Positions 48,869-60,321 of a stretch of DNA of 64,000 bases are shown here, piece by piece. Origin of the DNA: Oscheius dolichura (Eukaryota; Nematoda; Chromadorea; Rhabditida; Rhabditidae); NCBI GenBank assembly GCA_932521035.1, contig OW051497.1, positions 5,332,001 to 5,396,000 on the forward strand, given 5' to 3'. The position numbers and the translations under genes are program-made. The first letter of the stretch is position 1, and each line of letters opens with the position of its first letter. A model generated the notes under the pieces. That model made no database searches. It saw nothing but the letters and a program-made list of their open reading frames with translations, and was not told the origin of the DNA.

Positions 48869-51800
48869 CTGAAAGTAATCATATAGTTATCCAAAAAAGA
48901 AGATTTATAGTGTTTAGATTATATTCGGAAAATATATTCAGTGAAAAAAGGATATTGGTTAGCAAAAATGAATCAATGCAGGAGCATGGCCCGTTATGAC
49001 TATGCATAGCAGAGCGCACATACCAACCGAGACGCCGCAGCAATGGACGTTTCGCAACGGCCAATTATTTACGCCAGGGAAGGCTCGGAAAACACCTTAA
49101 ATTGCTGTTTTTTATTGTTAACCCCTTTTATACGAATAGGGTAGAAAGGTAGTCGTTTTGAAGGGGTTAGGAACCCCTGGATAGTAATGCTGGAGCGATG
49201 GGAAAAGGTGCTGATTGGCTACGGAGATAATAAATGCAAACGTCGGGATTTCTTTGTTATGATCCATAAAAAGTAAGGTTGAAAACGGGAAGATAGGAAC
49301 AGGGAGTAACAATTCAAGGAACGTGTGTGTTTAATCAGATGGATTCGAATTAATACCATGCTGTTTGCATTGCTATTAGATTGCATTGCTTCCCTAGAGC
49401 CATATGTCGTGCTTATGGCTTTTAAACTGACAATGAGACGGAGGGATGGGTTACAAGTGCCAGCCAGATGGAACTTAGCCGGCGGGAGTGCTGACAGTTG
49501 GCAAATGCGATTACACCCTCATCAAAAGGGAAACCGTTGCAGCTGTGGGCCGACCTCATAAGGACTGTCAAAAAGACGAAGAGATACCCCATCTCTATCC
49601 CAAAGACAACGTGATCGGGCCTAGAGGTTATCACGGAGGAGATGAAAGTGGACGGGGCGTCATAGAAAGGCTATGGCCATAAACCGGACAAGGGTCACAA
49701 ATTAAGAGCCATAGGGCACATAATCAATAAGCGTGGGTGCGTTCGGTCACCCGGCTGGACAGCTGCACTCCACACCACACGTAAATAAGGACCACTTTGC
49801 AGTACTATCCCTGACCAGTTGCTTCATTTTAGTGCCGCATAATTATAGGCCCGAGAGAACTAAGATCCTTGGGCCCCAGGAGTTCAAAGTTGGGTCCTTG
49901 GGCCCCAGGAGTTCAAAGGAGTCGCATTAAACGGGCTTTCAGCTGACCCCGAAAGAACGAAAAAAAACGAACGGCGGCGTGATAAATGAGCTAACCTGTG
50001 TCCTGTTGATTCGATTGCCAAAAAGGAACGGCTGCTTGTCTGTCATATTCACAGGGGTGCGCGAATTCAGTGTGACACTATAAGTGTAACACCCGCCTTT
50101 CTTATTCAAGTCGTAAATAAAGGTCAGGTCCATTTGAAATTAGAAACAGGGTGAACTGTTAAATCGTAACAGATTCGTTGACACAACAAAACGGAGGCTA
50201 GTTTTTAGCCTTTTAATTGGCGATAAATGTCAGCGGCCACCTTTATGTGTTAAAATTATGGCTTTTTTCCAAATAAAGAATCATTCACCGCCACCAACGA
50301 CCGCAAAAAAAAAGTAATCTTTGCTGTTACAGAAGACCCCACCGAAAAAAAGGCTGAACTGTTCAAATACTATCGATCCAATTTGTATATATCAACTGTG
50401 CCAATCAATCTCAGCGTGATTTGTACATTTTATGAGCGATTGTTTTGATTCTTGGCGACCTTCAACTTTTTTGGGAAATAGGCCCGAACGAGAGGCGACC
50501 GAGATAGTTGACGGCTCAATTGTATGGCTGATCAAGATAAAGCCGGCTATGGATCAAAATTAGTGTTCACTGGGGAAATGATGGCCATAAATAGCATAAA
50601 TGGAGCGATGAAACTTGCCAGAACGGTCATAAAGCCCCCCCATTTTCCTTATCGATACACGGTTCGAATTGTTTTTACAAGAAGTGATGCTTTGACGAGA
50701 GATCAATAATTTTTCTGTCACTCGCGCGGACTGTGTCATTTCAAGTGGGGGAGAAGAAGAAGACAAAAACGACTGGCCGACACTCACACAAACCGCAAAC
50801 GGGGACCCGAACATAATGCGATCCGATCGATGAGACACACGGACAAACTGGGAGCTAATTCCCCAGGACTGTGCACAAGGGAAACAAGATAAAATGGGGT
50901 CGATGGGATTGGAGGGACTACCACAGCCTGAACGGCGCTCTCTAATGAGATGAGTCATCGAGCAAATAAGCAGCTAACAGGCCATGAAAACAGACAAAAC
51001 AATGTTTAGCAAGACAATGTGAGAAGCATGGGCCAGTCCAGTTCCGAAAAGCGTTAGGGGTCGTTCGGGCGGGAAATTGAATTGCTCTTGCATAACTTCT
51101 GATAAGCCAGCGGAGGTGGAACATGCATTCGAACGGTCGTTTTTGATGAATATAAACTGGCTGTGATCAATAGGGTGAGAACAAGGAGAGAAGAACACGC
51201 AATGCGCGACCCTCTCCTTACAAATTCAGCGGCAATGAATGCTAGCCTTTGAGCACCGGGGGCATTCAACTGCGATTCACCTCTCGAGCTACACGAGATC
51301 CAAGAATGTGTACTTTGAGAGAGGTTTGATTGCGCACCAGCTCAACGCCTTGTCATAAAAGAACCGAAACGAAGTCATGCTCCAAGGGAAGGCCCGGCAT
51401 TGTTATAGCGGTTTAAACGAAGCTTCCAACGGGACGCTGCTGCTTTGGAACAGGCACTGTGGAGTGGTTATTGCATCGCTGACAAAAGCAGATTCGGCCC
51501 ACTTGGACAGTGTCCGTTCCCGCATTACGTTAACGATAGCAAGTGAGGTGAAAAACTGACCGGCGCTCTGGTGAGATAAACGTGGCTAAAGCGATTCACT
51601 GGTTGGTAATAAGCTTGCGTAGAGTGTATTGCTGTGGGCGTTCCATGATACGAGTGCCTATTCGTGTTTCTCACTGAAATTTGAGAGGTATTCAAAAGTT
51701 GGCAGGATTCCACCTGTTGGACTACTTGTTCCCCGGTTCCGAAGTTGCACCGTGACCTCCGGGGCTTCATCCGATGCGCAGGGCGATGTATCCTGAAACG

Positions 51801-53514
51801 ATGATTTAATTTTTGTTCAACGACCAATTCTCTTTCTGCCCTGGGTCGACTTACCTGAGCAAACGGCATTATTTCTTGGCGTGTTTGTCTTTTGTCGTTT
51901 TGTTACTGGGTCATGTTCTGTAAAGGTAGACAATGAATAGCATAAGCATACTTTAAAGGAAATATATTGAGAAAGGTCCGTCAACTCGGAGTACAACGTA
52001 AACCTGTTTTTGAGGAGAAGGCACGAGGGTGGTTAGTATAAAATGAACGGGCAGTCGGCCATTATTACAATGACACTTTTTGAGGGAGATTGAGCAATCT
52101 GCTAAGGGACATCAAGGCCGGGGATAGAGGAGTGAATTCACTCGTCCAGCTGCTGAACAAGACAAAAAGACATGGGTTAACTGATGACACAGGAAATCCG
52201 GCACCTGTTCGAAAGGTTTCAACTGAACCACTTCAATCACATACTCAGCGGGAACGGACATTTTGAGGCTAGGAAACAACGGCCATTTTGGCGGTCAATT
52301 CAAGGCTATCTCTGTCGACAATCGCCTGGCTCTATGAGAAGCACTGTAAAACGCCAAGCGACCCGTAAAATTAAGTTTCCATAAAAAGGGCGGTTAAAGG
52401 ATGGAACTAGGGCAAACCGGAGGGATCAAACAGGCGTAATACATGGTCTTTTCTCAGATTATGCAGAAGCTAAAGTGTTCAACCTTTGGTGCGGTTGTTG
52501 ATAAGCCTAATCAGTTGATTCACACAAGTTTTGGTCGAGTAATTTCATCTACTAGAGAACGGGGAGAGCTTTAACCAGGCTATTAAGAATTCATTAGAGT
52601 TTGTGGACACTCAGTGGGTGGACGAGACGTTGAAACGGAAGAGATATGCAAAAACACAAGGAGAGGATATCATCAGCAGGTACGTGTTTCGACTTGACCG
52701 GAACGAAGACGTGTGCTGCCAGCTTACAGTATTTGCACTGCGCCAAGAGCATCGGGTACATCTCGCCGAAGCCGCACCTACACGTGCTCGCTAAAGACCA
52801 AAATCACCGCTCCATTATGTTTGTGGAACTGCTTCGATAAATTAAGATGGGGTTAAGATGAGGAGAAAAGAGAAAGAGAATCAATAGATTACAAATAACA
52901 CCAAACAGCTCTGCCAAAATGTATTGTCAGAAAGGTGAGTCAGTTCAGAACAGCTGCGAAAAATGTAACTTCAAGAACTAGACCGCCGCCCGCTGAGCCA
53001 AAGTCTGTGTCAACAAGCATTCCTTACAGAACGCTGTTAAATACCTAGTGTATGGTCAGCTAGGAGAAATAATCGATGGATTCAAGAGTTTCGTGTTTCT
53101 TCTTGTACAGCAGTACTCACTTCACTTTCAGCGGCGTTCTTTTAAATAGAAAAAGCTTGATGAGCAGGGATGAAAACATTGTGACTGTGAAAGAAAGGCC
53201 GTTTGATTCAAGGATATTTCTATTGGTCTTCAACACCTCCTGCATATGAAAAGTCTTTTCGAGATTATATCTGCATGTGCTAAAACATCTTAAGGTTCCT
53301 ACCTGCAGCCTAGCCTAGTTCAAGCCAGAAACATATTTACTTTTTTTTAAATTTTAACAGCAAACAAGGATCACGTTTCTGACCCGGCTAGACGAGAGAT
53401 CAGGGATTTATGAAAACGATTTATCTTTCCGAAGTGTGATAACAGTGTGCCTCACAAAAACAGTGAAAACAAACAAATTGGCACCTACGCGTATTTGTTG
53501 GAATCAGTTGAGCT
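48869..53514. other. Purine-rich gene-poor region
   Basis: This is 4.6 kb without a supported gene. The plus strand is A/G-rich, so the sense strand of the CEP170-like gene at 44-49 kb is pyrimidine-rich. It may be a long 5' intron or outron plus promoter of that gene, and may hide its first exon(s). A two-copy direct repeat lies at 49866-49919. Confidence 0.5.
49866..49919. repeat. Two-copy direct repeat, 30-bp period
   Basis: The 24-bp unit beginning TCCTTGGGCCCCAGG and ending TTCAAAG occurs at 49866-49889 and again at 49896-49919, separated by 6 nt. The GGGCCC core is itself palindromic. Confidence 0.9.
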
Positions 53515-54032
53515 CTACGGAATGGTTGCGGGGGTCTCTCCTCGAATAATTTTGTCAATGAAGATATCCAACTGCTCGTCTGGCTGATCTCCAGTAAAAT
53601 GGCCAGCTTCTTCTCCGTCTACTACTGCAAAAACAGTGGGGACTGCGTTGACTCCGAGATCGACGGCAACCTCTCCCGCTGTATCGACATTTACCTTTAC
53701 CAGAACAACACTGCCGTTCAGATTTCTTATCTGAAACAATGTCAGGTAGAAAACAGAAAAAGATGGCTCACCTTCTCTTCAAGTCTCGGTCCAAGGTTCT
53801 TGCAAGGTCCACACCAATCTGCATAACAATCAACGAGCACTGGTACTGTCCTGGATTGTTCTATCACTTTTTCATGATATTCCTCCGCATCGGATATTTC
53901 ATAGATGAGATCATGTTCTCCTGAGCAATAGTTCCTTCGAGCTGTTCGTGCAAGCGACTCTTTAATCGGGTTCTGCCTGAAGTGTGCGGATCCAATTCGT
54001 GCCACAGGGAGAAGAACTCGGAGAAAACTCAT
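53515..54032 (-). CDS. TXN2: Mitochondrial thioredoxin
   Basis: Two exons (53772-54032, 53515-53730) join to 158 residues. The first ~50 residues are Arg/Ser-rich with no acidic residues until DP-like sequence and look like a mitochondrial presequence ([25 protein letters not shown]). The thioredoxin fold follows, with [18 protein letters not shown] containing the WCGPC redox site, [12 protein letters not shown] and the cis-proline region [13 protein letters not shown]. It reduces disulfides in the mitochondrial matrix, fed by thioredoxin reductase and serving peroxiredoxins. The ATG follows a TTTTGCAG acceptor by 2 nt. It is transcribed away from the uS12m gene 323 bp upstream, a likely shared promoter. 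Confidence 0.93.
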
Positions 54033-54355
54033 CTCTGCAAAACGATTGATAAAAACGATAGGTTAAAAAGGATACAAAGAACACAAAGCTTTGTTTCTGG
54101 CCGAAAAGTTAAATTTCAAAACAGAATGAGCTCTGAATATAACGTTAAAAATATACCGTTTTAAGTGTTTATTACAGAATTACAAAACGAAAATAGGATA
54201 ATCGATTTGAGCATGATGAGATAAGCATCCTATCATTCGGCTGTAAAACAAGCCATTTTCAATCGAACGCAACGGCATAAAATCCCAAAGCAACGCTTGT
54301 TTTATTGAATTTCCCATTATAGTTTTTATTATTTTAAATTTTATTTTTACAGAAA
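54033..54355. promoter_or_regulatory. Probable bidirectional promoter of two mitochondrial-protein genes
   Basis: Only 323 bp separate the start codons of the divergent thioredoxin (-) and uS12m (+) genes. Both start codons lie a few nt after splice acceptors, so transcription starts within this short AT-rich interval. No specific factor site was identified. Confidence 0.5.
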
Positions 54356-55080
54356 ATGTTTGCGGGTTTAACTCGTTTGTTTGCACAAACGATTCAAGTA
54401 TCATCCTCTTTAATGAGAGCCGCAGTTGCCGTTCCCACATCTTCGTTCCACACATCCGTCCAAAATCTTAGGAATAACTTCTTATTGGTACGTTATATTG
54501 GTTTCAACTGTGTGACCAATATTTTTAGCATATTCACAGTAGGAACGGACCGCCAAAAAGACGCTCTCGCAGTAAGGATAAGAGTGCCATCTCAGGCTTT
54601 AACCATTTCAAAGGAATAGTCTTGAAAAGTAATATTAAACCATCTTTTTTTATTTTATTAATTCTTTAGCCGTAATTCGACATCCCAAGAAGCCGAATTC
54701 GGGAAATAGGAAGTGTGCCATTGTGAGATTATCAACTGGGAAGGAGGTAACCGCTTATATACCCGGCGTTGGCCACAATCTTCAAGAACATTCTCAGGTA
54801 TGTCTTTCATATTAGTTTTTTATACCGTACGACTGATTAAAATATCAAACACAAGTGGTGAGAGCACATCTGTTTCGCATATGATGAAATACTTTTGGAG
54901 TTCAGAGTTACCTTTTAAAGAACCGCACAATCCAGCCCTGCATAGAACGTTCTGAAATTTCTCGATTAATTTTTTCAGGTACTTGTTAGAGGAGGAAGAA
55001 GGCGTGATTTAATTGGTCTAAAAGCGAACATTGTCCGCGGAAAGTTTGACTGTGCTCCAGCAGGAAACGTGAAGAAGTAA
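54356..55080 (+). CDS. MRPS12: Mitochondrial ribosomal protein uS12m
   Basis: Four exons (54356-54487, 54529-54628, 54670-54797, 54979-55080) join to 153 residues. A presequence-like N-terminus ([19 protein letters not shown]) precedes the conserved S12 core: [66 protein letters not shown] and [15 protein letters not shown]. The PNS and the PGxGHxLQEH motif line the decoding centre of the small mitochondrial subunit. The acceptor at 54528/54529 was chosen over one at 54540 because only it keeps the frame. The ATG lies 3 nt after TTTTTACAG. Confidence 0.95.
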
Positions 55081-55226
55081 TGTTTTAGTTATTATTCCTT
55101 TTGCTCATCTTTGTTATATCATGTCATAGTTCTGTTGATTTAGACAAGAAGAACCATAAACAGTTCCTTATATTTAGAGCATATTTATTACACGGAGAAA
55201 AAGAATAACGAAATCTATTGAGATAC

Positions 55227-56169
55227 TTAAATAATTCCTCTTTTCCTCTGCTCGTCGATCGAATAACAGTACAGCTCGCACTCCTGCTTTGTGCGGGGAG
55301 ATCTCCACAGATTGAAGTCCAACTCGGGGCAGTAGGGGAAGATGTAGGGCTCGCATTGGTCGGTGTTGGAGAAACGGTTGACCTAGAGTGGAAGGTACGA
55401 TGTTGCCTGTATATGCCGTACCCGGCGGAACCAGCGGTGAACTTTCTGAGCGGGATCTCTACTGTTGAGAGTCACATTGGGGCATCCGTTGACGATAAGA
55501 TCATGCCACAGGATGAACGGCATGGGATCACACCCACGGGCTGGAGATCCAATGGGGCAGGCACACAGCTGAAATTTCTCTGTGTATTCACTCTACAGCT
55601 ACTATAATTTTGTTCGTTCTCGTGGATGTCTCTAGAGGTTAAGTGTGTATGGCCACAATTGATCCACTTAAGGAACTGGTCCTATGTTCTGAGACACTGA
55701 TATGTGTCCGGTGTGAGACAGACTCAGAGGCAATTCATCCAGCTTCTTTTCTTCCACAAAACAGCCCGAAAAGTTAATGGATAGCGCTTCTTTGCGATTA
55801 TGGGGTCGACTCATTTGGAATGCGGCCGCGCGTAGTTTTCTTTGCAAACGAGGAACATCAACTTTGTCGGAAAAGTCTGAGGAGATAAGTACCTGGCAGC
55901 CATTTCTTTCGGTGACAACAGCACAATCCAGTCCGGTACACAGCATAGGAGGACAGTTGTCAACAATCAGTTTACCCAAATCGGCAATCACAGCTGATTG
56001 ACTTCCTGTAATCGGGATATAAACAAGCGATGGCCGATCTAGCGAGATTTTCCTTGCTTTCCTTCTTCCTGGATACTTCTAAGCGACTCGAAAACTTACT
56101 ACTCTGAGCGTAGACGACGGCACATCCCAAGGCCGCCACCAGCACGGCTGAAATCAACCGCGTGTTCAT
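55227..56169 (-). CDS. Secreted antistasin-like / degenerate Kunitz-like protein
   Basis: Four exons (56100-56169, 55893-56005, about 55423-55568, about 55227-55383) join to about 161 residues. A signal peptide (TRLISAVLVAALGCAVVYA) precedes a cysteine-rich module: CPPMLCTGLDCAVVTERNGC followed by QLCACP, the spacing of antistasin/hirustasin-type protease-inhibitor repeats. A second part, RFSNTDQCEPYIFPYC ... QECELYC, resembles the C-terminal half of a Kunitz domain but with altered spacing (6 instead of 7 residues between two cysteines). It is probably secreted. A role as a serine-protease inhibitor is inferred from the modules, not shown. A 320-nt intron separates the two modules. The ATG follows a TTTTAG acceptor by 2 nt. 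Confidence 0.58.
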
Positions 56170-57083
56170 ACCTAAAATTGAATATTGTTTTAAAGACAGA
56201 CGTTTTCGGCAACATCAAAAAACGAAAGAATACGCGCACAAAAGGATATGGGCGCATGAAACGCGGTGAATTCAGGTCAACCTAGAATGTGGACTGAAAA
56301 TTTCTGTGAAAGGTGCGAATAAGGGAAGAGTCGGAGATAGAAAGAGATCGTAATCAGTGCAATGAAAATACGAGCAGGTTTCTCCGACAGCACAGCACCC
56401 GCCCCTCGCTCTCGTCCTGGATCGGAGACCCGTTTGACGACGACTCAGAAATGACAGAAGAGCTAAGGTGGTTGCGTGGAAGATATCTTCCCATGTTCTT
56501 GACGACAAAGTTCATATTTTGACAGGAGTTGATGAACTATAAATGGAGAAGGGCATGGTTATCGTCGTTGATCATCTTCGGGCAGCCAGTGTTCAAAGTA
56601 TTTCCATAAGAAGACAAGCTGCAAAACGGGTTTTGCAGCTCAGCGTTGATTACAAAGTTATCACTCTGTGTACTGCAAGAAAACTATAAAGCAATTCTAG
56701 AGGCTCAGAAACTTGAAGAAAATGGTGGTTTTCCTAAAGCCGACCTGTTCGTTTATCTCATCTGCGGCGGATCATATATTTTTTCAGGGATACAAAGATA
56801 ATGGAAATGGCAACTGGCCTCCTCGTCGCGTATGCGCTGATAGCGCGAAATTGAAGGGTAAAAAGACGTTCCGTAGACTGACCACAACCAAAAACGAAAT
56901 GATCCGAGAAAGGGAAAGCAGTTCGAATCCGAGGGGTGTTCGCACCAGTGAGTGGAAACAGTCGAGATTACTGTATGGAAACAGGTCAAATAACTTCATT
57001 CAAAATATGTGAAAGCTGCCCACAAAACGCGGGGCAACAGGATACCCGGTAACTTTGGAGACTCGTAGAAGCTCTGGATATCG
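56170..57083. other. Intergenic region between two minus-strand genes
   Basis: It is A/G-rich on the plus strand and has no supported gene. It contains a perfect 24-nt hairpin-forming sequence at 56618-56641. Confidence 0.45.
56618..56641. repeat. Perfect 11-bp inverted repeat with 2-nt spacer
   Basis: AGCTGCAAAAC and GTTTTGCAGCT flank GG. The sequence could fold into a tight hairpin or serve as a dyad binding site; nothing nearby indicates which. Confidence 0.75.
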
Positions 57084-58761
57084 CTATTCGTGGTATTGAA
57101 TGACGGCATGGGAGCCGCTGACCATCCACTGGTTGCTGTCCTTGAAATTGCTCAAGAGAGAATGGGCAGTCTGCTCGGAAAGGCCAGCAATGGTCTCTGC
57201 TTTCAAGGTGCGCAGTGCCACAAGTGGAGCAGGTAGAAAACTTTGAAGAGCTGTCTGCAGCCATTAATTATAAGGCGCTTTTAAGAGTACAACCTTGAAC
57301 GGAGTAGTATACGGCCATTCACGATCGCCCACAAGCTTCCTATAATTGAGATCTCCTTTGAATATTAGCAGTCGAGACTTTGAAAGATCCTAGACAATGT
57401 TTTTAAAATAAGAATTGAGTTTTTTACCTCGTGTAGATCAGGTGCAGTCTCTTTCATTTCACAGTAGCGGTGAGGAGAAGTCCAGAAAAGGTGGTCCTGG
57501 AGTACAACAGTCTGGTCCTCCACGCGCCTTTCCATCTGTCTTCCGAATCCTCCACCCAGATCACCAAATTTCTTTATAGCTTCCACGGTGTAGTCCCAAT
57601 CTTCCTGGATTACATCGGAAACGAACCAAGGAATACGCTGAAAGCACGAAATAAATAGAAGTAGTGCCCTTACCTTCATGTGGAATACAACTTGGTCGAC
57701 CATGTCGCTTGCGATGAGGAACTCTGCAAAGATCATGTCGGACACCAACTCCATTCCAGCATTGTCGAGGACAATGTCGATCCTTCGGATAGTATCACCC
57801 TTGGTTTTTATCTTTTTGAAGTGTCGAACAACCTTCGGGGTGTCATTGACAATCAACAAATGATCCAAAGCAGCAAGAGCATCTGCGCTCTGATCCTGAA
57901 GTTGGTTTGTCTGTTTCGAAATCTCATTTAAAACCCACATGGATGGATGCTTCTCCTGCACTCAAAGAGAGGTCGCATCTATTTCCCCAAATACATTGCT
58001 GAAAAGGCTTATAGACATGGCTGAAGGAAAACAAACTTTAATGAGGGCAGCGAGATGAACGTCGTCCGAGTCCATATGAGAAGAGGACAGATAGTTTTTC
58101 ACTTGCACCAGAGAATCGATGACCTGCCCTTTGCTGTAAGCACTCCGTTTGCAATTTATTCGCGGATTAATACTCACTGATGCTCAAGGCTTTCGCGCTT
58201 TTGATCCCTGAAGTAGTCAAAGGTGGGCATCGCTTTGGAGCTAAACATTTCACCGAATATCTTGCGATAGAGGTAGCATTCTACAAAAAGCCAGTCGTTG
58301 TCATACCAGCCTGCCTTTTTGCCAGCCTAAAGCAGGATAATAAAGAAAACGGTGAACAATACCTTCTCGTTTTCGGCAATATTATTCTGCAGCAGCTTAT
58401 TCCACTTGTCGACGTCTTCAAATTTGTCGGTAAATGGTTCAAGCGGTTTGTTGGTCATCATCCGGTAGCGCAGCTCACTGAGGAAAGCCAACATATTTTT
58501 GACGTCGTTGGCAGCGTCCTAATAAATTGAGTTTGAAAATAAAGTGAAATGAAACGTACTGGTCCGTACTTCGAGGCGAATTCTCTGTGATTCATATGAA
58601 AGTAGTTGACCAATTTGCTAACAATGGTAGGCCAGCGCTCCTTGATTGTTTCCCAAACAAACGTTCTGAAATGTGATTTTATCTTATTTCGCAACAGCCT
58701 ACCCCGGTTTGTTTCCTTTGAGGATAGGCGGAAGCTCGTTATTAGTCTCAACGGTTACCAT
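57084..58761 (-). CDS. ARMT1: ARMT1-like DUF89 metal-dependent phosphatase
   Basis: The spliced exons start at 58703-58761 and end with the stop at 57084-57086. They give a full-length member of the DUF89/ARMT1 family of roughly 430 residues. Recognisable blocks are [20 protein letters not shown] at the N-terminus, [36 protein letters not shown] (the metal-binding DN motif), [29 protein letters not shown] and VALRTLKAE near the C-terminus. Family members are Mn/Ni-dependent phosphatases that act on damaged phosphometabolites such as fructose-1-phosphate; carboxyl methyltransferase activity toward PCNA has been reported for the human protein and is disputed. It is probably cytosolic: no signal pe or membrane segment is seen. 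The ATG lies 9 nt after a CTTTCAG acceptor. Confidence 0.92.
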
Positions 58762-60321
58762 GGTTAATGACCTGAAAGCAACCCACTGAATATGTGAAGG
58801 GTATAAACCTGAATGCCCGAAATGTGCAAGGACGAAGTATAGGAGATGATAGCGAAAAAGAGTGGAAAAGCTTTCCAGAAAACATAAACAAGCTGAATGA
58901 GTATATGGAATCGAAAACAGATGTTTACTTCGAAAAGCGACGCATATTTGCGGACTTCTTTTTCGGCAGACGACGGGACTACTGTAATTCTGCATCTAAC
59001 TACTTTTCCCTGTGCATGTATTTTCTTTCAATTTTTCAAACATTTCCTTGTTTTTCCCTATTTTTTTAATCTTCTTTCGGCTGTGAAAGTACGCATTAAT
59101 TTTTGTCCCCGATGTCGCATTCCAGTCATGAGCTTCTTCCTGAATACTAATTAAAATGAATAGTTGAGAAAAGCGGGACGCTATACGGCAACAAAAGGTT
59201 ATTTTAACTTTGTAGTGAACACAGAAGTCTCTCCAGAATAATCTAGAGGACTTTTGTCTATTTATTATTACTTCCTTGTTCGCATCAGCAAAAGATATAT
59301 GGTCTAATTACGACAAATAAGTTATCTTCCTGACCTATCACTATTCCCACCACGGTAGGCGCCGTACGACCCATCTATTACCCCTTGTCGGCAAATGCTT
59401 CATTCTATAGGTCGTAAAACTGGACCAAGACAATGCCGTGGCCACCGAACCGGCCCACGAAGTCTTCTAATTTTGAGCGAAGAAGTGCGGCTTTCTGAGA
59501 ACTTCTTCAATCGGTAATATTCAACCCCGCAGTTGTTTATTCTCTTGCCCGCTACTCGTTCTATGTGTCCTCTTGTTCGCGTGCGACGGTCGCGACGGCA
59601 GCTGACGTCTATCTCTGGTGGCCCCGCGGTGCCCTATCAGTTCTGGCTCGCTTCTTCCTATTCTGTAGATTTCTTCCAATCTCCTCCACCGCAAACATTC
59701 AACCGTTCTGATTAATTGTTATGATAGTAACACGTTACCCATATCGATCGAAAAAAGAGGGGTCATTACTTTACAGCGTCGTCGACCCTCTGTGAGCTAC
59801 CTTACTGCTGATTGTTATTTATAATCCTTCCATTAGGGCACCATACCGGGTATTGTCAATATCTTATTACCGACACCCGAACCATCACATGCCCCCAAAC
59901 AGGTTCCTTCTCTCCATCGCATCGCCTTTCCCAGCAAATAGATCTTAGGCGACCTTTTTAAAGTCACAATTTATTAGTCTAGCAACTTACTGTGGACTTT
60001 ACTCTCAGTTGAATCTGTTTCCGCCTTGTCACATCCAGGCTAAACTAAGCGCTCCTCGCTGAGTGATGTTTCTTTGGTCGACTCCGCCCCGAGGCTGTTT
60101 ATGCATACTCATTTACCCTTTTTCATCGCCTCTCTCGGTTTATTATGCGTTTTCTCCCTTATTTGTTTTCTACATTGAGATTATAGTCAAGAAGGTTTAC
60201 GAACGTACACTAGGAAGAAGCCCTCTAGGGACTCGGCCATTCCTCAAAACATGGACTGTGAAGATACTCGGAAGCGGTATTACCCTTATATTCGAGAAAA
60301 ACAAACCTATTTTTCAGGAGC
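58762..60321. other. Divergent intergenic region, ARMT1 (-) and HIF-1 (+)
   Basis: This holds no supported gene. From about 59.5 kb the plus strand is C/T-rich toward the HIF-1 gene. An upstream exon of HIF-1 may lie here, because its bHLH frame starts directly behind an acceptor. Confidence 0.45.
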
